Shown: positions 50,615 to 59,666, counted from the stretch's first letter. The stretch is 64,000 bases of DNA from Variovorax sp. JS1663 (GCF_002157355.1 NZ_LYMK01000021.1:1-64000); one strand, 5' to 3'. Program-made: numbers and translations. Notes: a model not told the origin generated them from the letters alone.

Positions 50615-50953
50615 ATGTTCCATCCATGGCCGGCCCGTTGGCTGGCGACATTGCCCGCGCTCGCGGCGCTGACGGCCGTCGCGCAGACGGTGCCCGCGAC
50701 CGCTGCTGGGGCCGATGGCCAGGCGCCCCTGTCCTTCCGCTCCGCTTTCGACGGCTACCGTCCGTTCAAGGACGAAAAGGCCATTGCCTGGAAAGAGGCC
50801 AACGACGCGGTCCGCGCCCGCGGCGGCTGGCGTGCCTACGCCGAAGAGGCCGCCGGCCAGGGCTCGACCGGCGATGGCGCGCCGGCCCAGGCTGCCGATC
50901 CCCATGCGGGCCACGCCGTGCCGATGCCTGCGCAGAAGGAGTCGCGGCCATGA
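50615..50953 (+). CDS. Small periplasmic protein of the copper operon
   Basis: 112 residues from ATG 50615, with GAGG five bases upstream. Signal peptide (WLATLPALAALTAVAQTVPATA), then a short folded region SFRSAFDGYRPFKDEKAIAWKEANDAVRARGGWRAY, and a His/Met tail DPHAGHAVPMP that could hold copper. Its stop overlaps the next start (ATGA). I recognise it only as a frequent neighbour of copper efflux TolC genes. Confidence 0.75.
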   Translation: MFHPWPARWLATLPALAALTAVAQTVPATAAGADGQAPLSFRSAFDGYRPFKDEKAIAWKEANDAVRARGGWRAYAEEAAGQGSTGDGAPAQAADPHAGHAVPMPAQKESRP

Positions 50954-52371
50954 CGAGGTGCCTGCGCCTCGCGGCCGTGGCAGGCGCCGTCATGCTGCTG
51001 GCCGGTTGCGCCACGGTCGGCATCGATGACGCGCTGCAGGAGACGAATGCCGGCGCCCCGCAGTTCACCCAGGGCAGGGTCGAGCTCGGCCGCACGCCGG
51101 AACAGCGCGAGCGCCGCGCCGCGCTGTCGCAGGAATTGCTCGCCGGCCCGCTGTCGCAGGAGGGCGCGGTGCAGCTCGCGCTGGCGAACAGCCCGGCATT
51201 GCAGGCGCTGCTGGCCCAGGGCTGGGCCGAGATCGCAGCCGCCAACCAGACGAGCCGCCTTCCCAACCCCGTGTTCTCCTTCGAGCGTATGCGGCTGAAG
51301 GACGAGCTGGAGATCGGCCGCCTGCTGTCCTTCGGCCTGGTGGACCTCATCCTGCTGCCGCAGCGGCTGTCGATCTCCCGCAGCCAGGCGGTGCAGGCCC
51401 GGGTCCAGCTCACCGGCGCGGTGGTCGACCAGGTCACGCGCGTGCGGCAGGCGTGGGTCCGGGCGGTCGCCGCCCGGCAACTGCTCCAATACGCGGAGCA
51501 GGTGCAGCAGTCGGCCGAGGCCAGCGCCGAGCTGGCGCGCCGCATGCAGTTGGTTGGAAATTTCAGCAAGCTGCAGCGGGCGCGCCAGCAGGTCTTCTAT
51601 GCGGATGCGACGACGAGGCTGGCCGCCGCGCGGCATGCCGCCACGGCGACGCGCGAGGAGCTGGTCCGGGCCCTGGGCCTCGATGACGCCCAGGCTGCGT
51701 CTTTGAAGCTGCCGGAGCGCCTGCCCGACCTGCCGAAAGCCCCGCGCGAAGCGCGCGAGGTGGCGGCGGCCGGCGGCGAGCAGCGGCTGGACGTGCAGCT
51801 GGCCCGCGCGCAGCTCGACGTGGCAGGCAAGTCGCAGGGTATCAACCTGCTGTCGACCTTCATCGACGTCGAGATCGGCGGCCGGCGCGACACCGTGTTC
51901 GACAACGCGGAGCGCACGAGGAGCACGCGCAGGGGCTTCGAGCTCGACATCGTGCTGCCCCTGTTCGACTGGGGTTCGGCCCGCCGCGACCAGCTGAACG
52001 CGCAGTCTCTCGCGGCGGCCCACCGGTACGACGCGACGGTGCGCGGCGCGACCTCGCAACTGCGCGAGGACTACTCCGCCTACCGCACCGCCTACGACAT
52101 CGCGCGCCACTACCGCGACGAGGTCGTGCCGCTGCGCCAGGCGATCGCCGACGAGAACCTGCTTCGCTACAACGGCATGCTGATCGGCGTCTTCGAGCTG
52201 CTGGCGGAGGCGCGCGACCAGGTCGCGGGCGTGACGCAGGCCATCGACGCGCAGCAGCAGTTCTGGCTGGCCGATGCGGCGCTCGCCGCGTCGGTGATCG
52301 GCAAGCCTGCGGCCTTCTCGACACCCATGGCGGGCCCGGCTGGGGAAGCCGCGTCCGGCGCCGCGCATTGA
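50950..52371 (+). CDS. TolC-family outer-membrane lipoprotein (copper efflux, CusC-like)
   Basis: 473 residues from ATG 50950. A lipoprotein signal with lipobox LLAGC puts lipidated Cys near residue 19. Two OEP repeats are seen (AVQLALANSPALQALLAQGWAE and RLDVQLARAQLDVAGKSQG), with a C-terminal half ending QQQFWLADAALAAS. Sitting between a copper-binding protein and a multicopper oxidase, it probably exports copper, but no CusAB pump genes are in the window. Confidence 0.88.
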   Translation: MTRCLRLAAVAGAVMLLAGCATVGIDDALQETNAGAPQFTQGRVELGRTPEQRERRAALSQELLAGPLSQEGAVQLALANSPALQALLAQGWAEIAAANQTSRLPNPVFSFERMRLKDELEIGRLLSFGLVDLILLPQRLSISRSQAVQARVQLTGAVVDQVTRVRQAWVRAVAARQLLQYAEQVQQSAEASAELARRMQLVGNFSKLQRARQQVFYADATTRLAAARHAATATREELVRALGLDDAQAASLKLPERLPDLPKAPREAREVAAAGGEQRLDVQLARAQLDVAGKSQGINLLSTFIDVEIGGRRDTVFDNAERTRSTRRGFELDIVLPLFDWGSARRDQLNAQSLAAAHRYDATVRGATSQLREDYSAYRTAYDIARHYRDEVVPLRQAIADENLLRYNGMLIGVFELLAEARDQVAGVTQAIDAQQQFWLADAALAASVIGKPAAFSTPMAGPAGEAASGAAH

Positions 52372-52397
52372 GCAGCTATCACGACTTCGCAATCCAC

Positions 52398-53810
52398 ATG
52401 AACACCAGACGCAACTTCCTCGGCGGCGCTGGCGCCATCACCGGCGCCCTGGCCGCCGCATCGGTCGGCAAGGCCGCGATGGCCGCCTTGCCCGAGCCGG
52501 TGCTGCAGACCCGGCCCGACACCGTGCCGCCGCCGGCGCCGCCGAACGGCCGCCCCTACAACCCTGTGGTCACCCTCAACGGATGGTCGCTGCCCTGGCG
52601 CATGACCAACGGCGTCAAGGAATTCCACCTGGTGGCCGAGCCGGTGGTGCGCGAGATGGCGCCCGGCTTCAAGGCCCACCTGTGGGGCTACAACGGGCAG
52701 TCTCCCGGGCCCACCATCGAAGTGGTGGAGGGCGATCGCGTGCGCATCTTCGTCACCAACAGGCTGCCCGAGCACACCAGCATCCACTGGCACGGCCAGC
52801 GCCTGCCCAACGGCATGGACGGCGTGTCCGGGCTCACGCAGCCGCCGATCGGGCCGGGCAAGACCTTCGTCTACGAGTTCGTCGCGCGCCGCCCCGGCAC
52901 CTTCATGTACCACCCGCATGCGGACGAGATGGTGCAGATGGCGATGGGGATGATGGGCTTCTGGGTCACGCACCCGAAGGGCGAGCATCCGCTGATCGAC
53001 CGGGTGGACCGCGACTTCGTGTTCCTGCTCAACGCCTACGACATCGAGCCCGGCAGCGCGACGCCGAAGATCATGACCATGCTGGACTTCAACCTCTGGT
53101 CGTGGAACAGCCGCGTCTTCCCGGGCATCGACTCGCTCAACGTCCGGCAGGGCGACAAGGTGCGCATCCGCATGGGCAACCTGACGATGACCAACCACCC
53201 GATCCACCTGCACGGCCACGAGTTCATGGTCACCGGCACCGACGGCGGCCCCACGCCGAAGAGCACGCGCTGGCACGAGGTCACGACCGACGTGGCAGTC
53301 GGCCAGATGCGCCAGATCGAGTTCGTGGCGGACGAGGAGGGCGACTGGGCCTTCCACTGCCACAAGAGCCACCACACGATGAACGCGATGGGCCATGACC
53401 TGCCCACGATGATCGGCGTCGACCACAAGGACATGGTCGCGAAGATCACGAAGCTGGTGCCCGACTACATGGTGATGGGCGAGCGCGGCATGGCCGACAT
53501 GACCGAGATGGAGATGCCCATTCCCGACAACACGGCCCGGATGATGACCGGCGAAGGTCCCTTCGGCTCGGTCGAGATGGGTGGCATGTTCAGTGTGGTC
53601 AAGGTGCGCAGGGGGCAGAAGCCCGGCGACTACACCAACCCCGGCTGGTTCAGGCATCCCAAGGGCCAGGTGGCCTACGAGTTCGGCGAAAGCCTGCCCG
53701 AGGCGCCGCGCGCCCGCGGCGCCGGCGCGGCCGCGATGCCCGCGCGGAACATGCCGGCACCCAACATCGAGGTCCAGGTCCGCAAGCCCGGCGGCCACTC
53801 GGGCCATTGA
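52398..53810 (+). CDS. Tat-exported multicopper oxidase
   Basis: 470 residues from ATG 52398; a TTG at 52368 overlapping the upstream stop is the alternative. The twin-arginine signal is NTRRNFLGGAG. All four copper-binding segments are present: HWHG (about residue 130), HPHAD (172), HPIHLHGHEF (267), and HCH-x3-H-x4-M (HCHKSHHTMNAM, 319). A Met-rich loop (ADMTEMEMP, ARMMTG) resembles those of cuprous oxidases such as CueO. It probably oxidises Cu(I) in the periplasm. The length suggests a compact form compared with three-domain CopA. Confidence 0.92.
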   Translation: MNTRRNFLGGAGAITGALAAASVGKAAMAALPEPVLQTRPDTVPPPAPPNGRPYNPVVTLNGWSLPWRMTNGVKEFHLVAEPVVREMAPGFKAHLWGYNGQSPGPTIEVVEGDRVRIFVTNRLPEHTSIHWHGQRLPNGMDGVSGLTQPPIGPGKTFVYEFVARRPGTFMYHPHADEMVQMAMGMMGFWVTHPKGEHPLIDRVDRDFVFLLNAYDIEPGSATPKIMTMLDFNLWSWNSRVFPGIDSLNVRQGDKVRIRMGNLTMTNHPIHLHGHEFMVTGTDGGPTPKSTRWHEVTTDVAVGQMRQIEFVADEEGDWAFHCHKSHHTMNAMGHDLPTMIGVDHKDMVAKITKLVPDYMVMGERGMADMTEMEMPIPDNTARMMTGEGPFGSVEMGGMFSVVKVRRGQKPGDYTNPGWFRHPKGQVAYEFGESLPEAPRARGAGAAAMPARNMPAPNIEVQVRKPGGHSGH

Positions 53811-53846
53811 CGAAATCTTCACAACCCAAGCTTCGAAAGCACTTCC

Positions 53847-54548
53847 ATGAAAAACCTGTATCGCGCCAGCCTGGCCGTTCTCGCGCTTTTTGCGGCCGCT
53901 GCCCAAGCTTCCGGCACGCATGCCGGCGGCCACCACGACGACAGCCGGATCGGCCAAGCCGGCACGGCTGCCAAGGTGACCCGTACCGTCAACGTGGACA
54001 TGACCGACGGCATGCGCTTCAACCCCGCCCGCATCGAGGTCCGGCAGGGCGAGACCGTCCGCTTCGTCGTGACCAACTCCGGCAGGCTCAAGCACGAACT
54101 GGTGCTCGGCACCGAGAAGGCGCTCAGGGAACACTACGAGGCCATGAAGAAGAACCCCGAGATGGAACATGCCGACCCGAACATGGTGACGCTGGCCGCG
54201 GGCGGGACCGGCGAGGTGATCTGGCAGTTCACCCAGGCGGGGCAGATCGACTTCGCCTGCCTGCAGCCGGGGCACTACGACGCCGGCATGAAGGGTGCCG
54301 TGAACGTTGCCGCATCCGCGCCGGTGGAACTCGCCGACGGCGAGGTTCGCAAGGTCGACAAGGACAACGGGAAGATCACGCTCAAGCACGGTCCGCTCAA
54401 GAACCTCGACATGCCCGGCATGACCATGGTGTTCCAGGCCGGCGAGCCGTCGATGCTCGACCAGGTCCAGGCCGGCGACAGGATCCGCTTCCTGGCCGAG
54501 AAGGTGGGCGGGAAGTTCACCCTGGTCCGGATCGAGCCAGCACGCTAA
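53847..54548 (+). CDS. Periplasmic cupredoxin-CusF fusion copper-binding protein
   Basis: 233 residues with a signal peptide (ASLAVLALFAAAAQA). Residues 35-150 are a cupredoxin domain (GETVRFVVTNSGRLKHELVLG, and DFACLQPGHYDAGM with the Cys/His/Met type-1 ligands). Residues 155-233 are a CusF-like OB fold (EVRKVDKDNGKITLKHG, LDMPGMTMVF) whose Met pair binds Cu(I). It may pass copper between the oxidase and an efflux pump. It is last in the copper operon, and its end overlaps a convergent gene by four bases. Confidence 0.92.
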   Translation: MKNLYRASLAVLALFAAAAQASGTHAGGHHDDSRIGQAGTAAKVTRTVNVDMTDGMRFNPARIEVRQGETVRFVVTNSGRLKHELVLGTEKALREHYEAMKKNPEMEHADPNMVTLAAGGTGEVIWQFTQAGQIDFACLQPGHYDAGMKGAVNVAASAPVELADGEVRKVDKDNGKITLKHGPLKNLDMPGMTMVFQAGEPSMLDQVQAGDRIRFLAEKVGGKFTLVRIEPAR

Positions 54549-54967
54549 CGCCGCAGAATGGCCGACACCTGCGCCGTCCCGGTGTCGAGCGAGCGCATCG
54601 AGCTCAGCCTCAGCGAGGCGTACCGCAGGATCGGGTTGTTGATCAGCTTGCCGGTGAAATGGCCGTTGAAGCGCGTGTCCTTGCAACCGCTCATGTCGAG
54701 GTCGAGCGAGGCATTGGCGGTGGAGACGAAGTCGGCGCTGGAGCCGGTCAGGATGCAGGCCGCGTCGGGCAGTTGGCCGCGCACGCTGCCATCCGCGGCG
54801 ATCTGCAGGCTGCCGTTGTAGACCGACGGCGGGCCCTGCGCGCCCGTGTCCTGCTGCGCCACGTACAGGAGGAAAGGGCCCTGCCATCCGCCGAGGTAGC
54901 GCGCGTACTCCTGGGCCTGCGCCATGGGCGCAAGCGAGACCGCGGCGAGAAGCAGCAGGAGGCGCAT
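54545..54967 (-). CDS. Exported hypothetical protein
   Basis: 140 residues from ATG 54967; ATG 54985 would add six residues. A signal peptide ends about MAQA-QEYARYL. The mature part, with WQGPFLLYVAQQD, NGSLQIAADGSVRGQLPD and two Cys (AACILTG, SGCKDTRF) that could form a disulfide, looks like a small periplasmic beta domain. No family is recognised. It is convergent with the cupredoxin-CusF gene and lies 29 bases downstream of the AEC transporter gene. Confidence 0.7.
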   Translation of the reverse strand: MRLLLLLAAVSLAPMAQAQEYARYLGGWQGPFLLYVAQQDTGAQGPPSVYNGSLQIAADGSVRGQLPDAACILTGSSADFVSTANASLDLDMSGCKDTRFNGHFTGKLINNPILRYASLRLSSMRSLDTGTAQVSAILRR

Positions 54968-54996
54968 CGCGCGAATGGTAGCCATCCTGCCCTGGT

Positions 54997-55902
54997 TCAG
55001 CGCATCAGCGAGAGCGCGAAGGGCAGGCTGGCCACCCCCAGCAGCGTCGACAGGGTCACCAGGCCGGCCACGTAGGCGCCGTTGTAGCCCATGCGCGCGG
55101 CCAGCACATAGGCGCTGGAAGCGGTGGGCACGGCAGAGAAAGTCATCAGCACCGCGGCCTGCGCCGCGTCCAGCCGCAGCGCGAGCGCCAGGCCCCAGGC
55201 GATCAGCGGCAGCACCAGGTGGCGGATGGTCAGCACCGAGACCGCGAGCGCCTTGCCGCGCGCCAGTGTCGCGAACTGCATGCCGGCGCCGGCGGCCATC
55301 AGGCCCAGCGCCAGCGATGCGGCGCCGATGCGGGTGAGCGTGGGGGCGAGCCAGTCCGGTACGGTGAAGCCCAGCAGGTTGGCCGCCAGGCCGCTGAGCG
55401 TCGCGATGATCAGCGGGTTCCGCAACAATTGCCGCGCAAAGCCAGCGTCCGCATGCCGCGCCATGGGCCAGACTGCGGCGATGTTGAAGAGCGGCACGCA
55501 CACCCCGATCAGCACCGCGATCATCAGCAGGCCGGCCGCTCCCCCCACCCGGTCGGCCAGCGCCAGGCAGATGAAGGAGTTGAAGCGGAATGCGACTTGC
55601 GCGCTTGCCGCATGGTCGCGGCGGTCGATGTGGGTGCGCAGCCCCGGCAGGAAGGGCAGCGCGTAGGCCAGCGCGATGCCCGCCAGGCCCACCCCCACGC
55701 CGGCCGTCAGCAGGTGCGAGGTGGCGTCGAAGTCCAGCGGGCTGCGCACGATCGAGTGGAAGAGCAGGACCGGAAAAAGAAAGTAGTAGACCAGGCTCTC
55801 GACCTGGTCCCAGACGCGGCGGTCCAGCGGGGTGTAACGGCACAGCAGCCAGCCGCAGGCGATCAGGGAGAAGTCGGGGAAGAGCAGCTGCGCGAAGTTC
55901 AC
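54997..55902 (-). CDS. AEC (auxin efflux carrier) family transporter
   Basis: 301 residues with about ten hydrophobic helices. The N-terminal LFPDFSLIACGWLL, the substrate-site region RNPLIIATLSGLAANLLGF, and the C-terminal VLMTFSAVPTASSAYVLAARMG, LVTLSTLLGVASLP are typical of this family. It would export or import small organic acids at the inner membrane; the substrate is unknown. It is divergent from the Bug receptor at 56006. Confidence 0.9.
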   Translation of the reverse strand: MNFAQLLFPDFSLIACGWLLCRYTPLDRRVWDQVESLVYYFLFPVLLFHSIVRSPLDFDATSHLLTAGVGVGLAGIALAYALPFLPGLRTHIDRRDHAASAQVAFRFNSFICLALADRVGGAAGLLMIAVLIGVCVPLFNIAAVWPMARHADAGFARQLLRNPLIIATLSGLAANLLGFTVPDWLAPTLTRIGAASLALGLMAAGAGMQFATLARGKALAVSVLTIRHLVLPLIAWGLALALRLDAAQAAVLMTFSAVPTASSAYVLAARMGYNGAYVAGLVTLSTLLGVASLPFALSLMR

Positions 55903-56005
55903 CGCCCGAGAATAAACGCTGCGTTCCGTGGGTTATCCACGAAGTGTCGCCACGGCGGAGCCGTTAGCATCCGGGCTTTGTTTTCGTATCTCCAGGAGCA
56001 CCCTC

Positions 56006-56983
56006 ATGCAACGTCGTCAATGGAACGCGCTCGCGGCTGTCGCCGCGCTGGCCGTGATCGCCAGCCCCGTCTGGGCGCAGGGCTATCCCAACAAGCCCAT
56101 CGAGCTGCAGGTGCCGTTCGCGCCGGGCGGCACCACCGACATCGTGGCGCGCGTGATCTCCGAGCCGCTGGGCAAGGCGCTGGGCCAGAGCGTGGTGGTC
56201 ATCAACAAGGCGGGCGGGGGTGGCATCGTGGGCGCGGCCGAGACGGCGCGTGCCACGCCCGACGGGTACAAGCTGGGCGTGGCCACCGTGTCCAGCACGG
56301 CCGCCAACCCGGCCATCAACCCGAAGGTGCCCTACGACCCGGTCAACGACTTCACGCCGATCGTCAACATCGCGGCGACGCCGAACATCATCGCGGTGCA
56401 CCCGAGCTTCCCGGCCAAGAACTATGCCGAGTTCGTTGCAGAGATCAAGAAGAATCCCGGCAAGTATTCCTATGCTTCCTCGGGCACCGGCGGCATCGGC
56501 CACCTGCTGATGGAGCTCTACAAGAGCCTCACCAACACCTTCGTGACCCACATCCCCTACCGCGGCGCCGGTCCGGCGCTGAATGACGTGGTGGCGGGCC
56601 AGGTTGCGATCATGTTCGACAACATCCCCTCGGCGCTGCCCTTCATCAAGACCGGCAAGCTGGTGCCCATCGTGGTGTCGGCGCCGCAGCGGCTGAAGGA
56701 TCTGCCCAACGTGCCGACCTTCAAGGAAGTGGGGCTGGAGCCGGTCAACCGCATGGCCTACTACGGCATCCTCGGGCCCAAGGGCCTGCCCAAGGAGGTG
56801 GTGGACAAGATCAACGCCGGCGTGAAGAAGTCGGTGGAAGACCCGGCGGTGCGCAAGCGCATCGAGGACACCGGCTCGCTGATCGTGGCCAACACGCCCG
56901 AGCAGTTCGCCGAGCAGATCAAGGCCGAGTACGCGGTCTACAAGCAGGTGGTGGCGAAGCAGAAGCTCACGCTGGACAACTGA
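56006..56983 (+). CDS. Bug-family tripartite tricarboxylate transporter receptor
   Basis: 325 residues from ATG 56006, preceded by AGGAG. Signal peptide ends AVIASPVWAQG. Bug signatures: YPNKPIELQVPFAPGGTTDI with the first ligand loop, VVVINKAGGGGIVGA, SYASSGTGGIGHLLME, and HIPYRGAGPALNDVVAGQV. It captures a carboxylate in the periplasm. No TctA/TctB membrane genes are adjacent, so it is an orphan, as most are in this order. Confidence 0.94.
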   Translation: MQRRQWNALAAVAALAVIASPVWAQGYPNKPIELQVPFAPGGTTDIVARVISEPLGKALGQSVVVINKAGGGGIVGAAETARATPDGYKLGVATVSSTAANPAINPKVPYDPVNDFTPIVNIAATPNIIAVHPSFPAKNYAEFVAEIKKNPGKYSYASSGTGGIGHLLMELYKSLTNTFVTHIPYRGAGPALNDVVAGQVAIMFDNIPSALPFIKTGKLVPIVVSAPQRLKDLPNVPTFKEVGLEPVNRMAYYGILGPKGLPKEVVDKINAGVKKSVEDPAVRKRIEDTGSLIVANTPEQFAEQIKAEYAVYKQVVAKQKLTLDN

Positions 56984-57003
56984 TCCGTCCGCCTCGACGA
57001 CGA

Positions 57004-57030
57004 GCCGCCCGCGCCACGGGCGGCTTTTTT
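57004..57030 (+). terminator. Rho-independent terminator after the first Bug receptor
   Basis: Eight-base stem GCCGCCCG/CGGGCGGC around a five-base loop, followed by TTTTTT. It ends 20 bases before the xerD start. Confidence 0.92.
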
Positions 57031-57049
57031 GTTTGTCATCATCGCCCCC

Positions 57050-57964
57050 ATGACCGAGGCCATCGACCCGCCCTTCGCCCTGCCCGAGATCGACGAATTC
57101 ATCGACGCGCTCTGGCTGGAGGACGGCCTGTCGCAGAACACGCTGGCGGCCTACCGGCGCGACCTCGTGCTGCTGGCGCGATGGCTGCACGCACGGGACG
57201 GCCGGGCGCTCGATGCCGCGCTCGAGAGCGATCTGCAGGCCTACATGGGGGCGCGCCTGACGGCCAGGGGCAAGGCCACGTCGGCCAACCGCCGCCTGAC
57301 CGTGTTCAAGCGCTATTTCCGGTGGGCGGTGCGCGAGCACCGCATCGCTGCCGACCCCAGCCTGAGGCTGGTGCCGGCGAAGCAGTCGCTGCGGGCGATC
57401 AAGACGCTGTCCGAGAAGCAGGTGGAGGACCTGCTGGCCGCGCCCGAGGTGGATACGCCGCTGGGCCTGCGCGACCGCGCGATGCTCGAACTCATGTATG
57501 CGAGCGGGCTGCGCGTGAGCGAGCTGGTGGCGCTGCGGGTCTTCGAGCTGAGCCTCAACGACGGCGTGCTGCGCGTGCTCGGCAAGGGCAGCAAGGAGCG
57601 GCTGGTGCCCTTCGGCGGCGAGGCGCGGCGCTGGATCGAGCGCTACATGCACGAGTCGCGGCCCGCCATCCTGGACGGCCAGCAGACGCCCGACCTGTTC
57701 GTCACGGCCCGCGGGGCCGGCATGACGCGGGTGATGTTCTGGATCATCGTCAAGAAGCATGCGCAGGCGGCGGGCATCCACGTGCCGCTGTCGCCGCACA
57801 CGCTGCGCCATGCCTTCGCCACGCACCTGCTCAACCATGGCGCCGACCTGCGCGCGGTGCAGCTGCTGCTCGGACATGCCGACATCTCGACCACCACCAT
57901 CTACACGCACGTGGCGCGCGAACGCCTGAAACAACTTCACGCCCAGCACCATCCCCGTGGGTGA
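57050..57964 (+). CDS. xerD: Tyrosine recombinase XerD
   Basis: 304 residues from ATG 57050. Resolves chromosome dimers at dif with XerC and FtsK. N-terminal SAM-like domain (LSQNTLAAYRRDL). The catalytic set is visible: Arg in ASGLRVSEL, Lys in GKGSKERLVP, His-x-x-Arg in PHTLRHAFATHLL, His in LLGHADISTTTIYTH, with the Tyr nucleophile in the last. Length and housekeeping surroundings argue against a phage or island integrase. Confidence 0.96.
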   Translation: MTEAIDPPFALPEIDEFIDALWLEDGLSQNTLAAYRRDLVLLARWLHARDGRALDAALESDLQAYMGARLTARGKATSANRRLTVFKRYFRWAVREHRIAADPSLRLVPAKQSLRAIKTLSEKQVEDLLAAPEVDTPLGLRDRAMLELMYASGLRVSELVALRVFELSLNDGVLRVLGKGSKERLVPFGGEARRWIERYMHESRPAILDGQQTPDLFVTARGAGMTRVMFWIIVKKHAQAAGIHVPLSPHTLRHAFATHLLNHGADLRAVQLLLGHADISTTTIYTHVARERLKQLHAQHHPRG

Positions 57965-58054
57965 GAGAGTGCCAATGCCCCGACGCCGGCAGCCGGGATG
58001 GTGTCGCGCCAGAATCGCAGGCTGTCGAAGAACACCCGAGTGCATGAAGGACAC

Positions 58055-59041
58055 ATGCCCATGACCTGGACGTTTTCTTTTCGCCTGTGCGCCGCGTTGC
58101 CGGCCCTGGTCTGCTGCATGGCGCTGTCGGCCGCCCACGCGCAGTCGGTGCCGAAGACCATCCGGATGGTGGTGGCCTATCCGACCGGCGGCGTCAGCGA
58201 CCTCGTGGCCCGCGCGCTGGCCGAGAAGCTGGCCGCGCAACTGGGCAGCACGGTGGTGGTCGAGAACAAGGGCGGTGCGAGCGGCACCATCGGCATGGAC
58301 GCGGTCGCCAAGGCGGCGCCCGACGGCGCCACGCTCGGCTTCTCGGCCATCAGCCCGCTGGTACTGAACCCGCACATCGCCAAGTCGCCCTTCGATCCGC
58401 TGAAGGACATTGCGCCGGTGGCGAGCGTCATGTACTCGCCGGTGCTGCTGCTGGCGACGGAAGCCACCGGCACGCGCGATTTCCGCACGCTGCTGGATGA
58501 TGCGCGTGCCCGCCCTGGCGCGGTGCGCTGGGCCACCTCGGGCCGGGCCTCGCTGGGCCATATCGTGCTGGAGGAACTGCGCAGCGGGGCTGGCGTGGAC
58601 ATCACCCACATCCCCTACAAGGGCGGTGCACAGCAGCTGAACGACGCGCTGGGCGGCCAGTTCGAGATCCTTTCCATCAATCCGGGCCCGGCGCTGGCGC
58701 AGCACATCAGCTCCGGCAAGCTTCGCCCGCTGGCGGTGGGGGCGCCCGCGCGCCTGGCGAGCCTGCCGAAGGTGCCGACGCTGGCCGAGCTCGGGTACCC
58801 GGCCGCCAATCTCAGCTCCGTGTTCGGCATTTTCGCGCCGGCCAACACGCCCGCCATCCTGATCGCGAAATACAACGTCGAGATCAACAAGGCACTGGAG
58901 AGCCCCGACCTGCGCGCGAGGCTGGCTGCCGCCGGCAACGTGCCGACCGGTGGCAGCGCCGATGCCTTCGGCGACGAGATCGCCAGCGAGTACGAGAGCA
59001 ACGAGCGCATCGTCAAGGCGGCCGGCCTGAAGAGTGATTGA
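58055..59041 (+). CDS. Bug-family tripartite tricarboxylate transporter receptor (second copy)
   Basis: 328 residues from ATG 58055 (ATG 58061 is also possible), after AAGGA. Signal peptide ends ALSAAHAQSV. Bug features: IRMVVAYPTGGVSDLVAR, VVVENKGGASGTIGMD, WATSGRASLGHIVLEEL, and HIPYKGGAQQLNDAL. It differs strongly from the copy at 56006, so it likely binds another ligand. No transporter membrane genes are nearby. It lies upstream of a TetR-thiolase unit but may be unrelated. Confidence 0.93.
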   Translation: MPMTWTFSFRLCAALPALVCCMALSAAHAQSVPKTIRMVVAYPTGGVSDLVARALAEKLAAQLGSTVVVENKGGASGTIGMDAVAKAAPDGATLGFSAISPLVLNPHIAKSPFDPLKDIAPVASVMYSPVLLLATEATGTRDFRTLLDDARARPGAVRWATSGRASLGHIVLEELRSGAGVDITHIPYKGGAQQLNDALGGQFEILSINPGPALAQHISSGKLRPLAVGAPARLASLPKVPTLAELGYPAANLSSVFGIFAPANTPAILIAKYNVEINKALESPDLRARLAAAGNVPTGGSADAFGDEIASEYESNERIVKAAGLKSD

Positions 59042-59064
59042 GGGGCGTTGCAAGGTTGGAGAGA

Positions 59065-59082
59065 CTACCTTATAGTAGGTAG
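59065..59082. promoter_or_regulatory. Putative TetR operator 1 (autoregulatory)
   Basis: Arms CTACC and GGTAG are separated by eight bases (TTATAGTA) and end on the base before the TetR start codon. The same architecture recurs at 59704-59721 before the thiolase. The position over the ribosome site suggests autorepression. Binding by the adjacent TetR protein is inferred. Confidence 0.65.
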
Positions 59083-59655
59083 ATGGCCATTGTTTCCGCC
59101 GAATCCCTCAGCACGCGCGAGCAAATCCTGCGCGTCGCGCGCGAGCTGATCCAGACGCGCTCCTACCTGGGCTTCAGCTTCCAGGACGTAGCCGACCAGG
59201 TCGGGATCCGCAAGCCCAGCCTGTACCACCATTTCCCGACCAAGGAGGCGCTGGGCATCGAGGTGCTGCGGGCGTCGACGCAGGCCTTCCGCGACTGGAC
59301 CGGGGCCAAGGTGCGCACGCCGCAGGCCTCGCTTGACGGCTATTTCCGCATGTACCGCGACGGCCTGGGTGCGGGTTCCAGTGTCTGTCCGGCGGGTGCG
59401 CTGGCGCCGGGGTGGGAGGTGATCAATGACGACCTGCGCCAGGCGGTGCGTGAGCTGCGCAGCACGCAGGTGCTGTGGCTCACGGGTGTGCTGGGCGCGC
59501 TCCTGCCGCAGCGGCAGTCCGCCGTGCCGGTGGGGGAACTGGCCGCCTACGTGTTCGCGGTCTGCCAGGGCGCGCTGCTGTCAGCGCGCATGACGGGCCG
59601 GGTGGAGGACTTCGATGAGTGCATCGCCCAGTTGAAGCGGTCGATCGAAGCGTGA
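59083..59655 (+). CDS. TetR/AcrR family transcriptional regulator
   Basis: 190 residues. N-terminal HTH: LSTREQILRVARELI, FSFQDVADQVGIRKPSLYHHFPTKEALG, the classic TetR recognition helix. The ligand domain has a Cys in SSVCPAGALAPGW, as in the TetR_C groups of fatty-acid or aromatic pathways. The start at 59083 immediately follows the operator and has no strong ribosome site, so leaderless initiation or a later start is possible. It probably represses the thiolase-MaoC pair. Confidence 0.92.
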   Translation: MAIVSAESLSTREQILRVARELIQTRSYLGFSFQDVADQVGIRKPSLYHHFPTKEALGIEVLRASTQAFRDWTGAKVRTPQASLDGYFRMYRDGLGAGSSVCPAGALAPGWEVINDDLRQAVRELRSTQVLWLTGVLGALLPQRQSAVPVGELAAYVFAVCQGALLSARMTGRVEDFDECIAQLKRSIEA

Positions 59656-59666
59656 GGGACATCGCG

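Noticed and set aside
55927..55941. DnaA-box-like TTATCCACG inside a small palindrome
   Set aside because: It is a single site one base off consensus between two ordinary genes, which does not make an origin.
57050..57964. XerD-type recombinase as a mobile-element integrase
   Set aside because: Length, motifs and housekeeping neighbours fit chromosomal XerD, and no attachment repeats or tRNA are adjacent.
52167..59053. Minus-strand open frames of 906 and 1,029 codons
   Set aside because: They run opposite the multicopper oxidase, Bug, xerD and other clear genes and have typical shadow composition.
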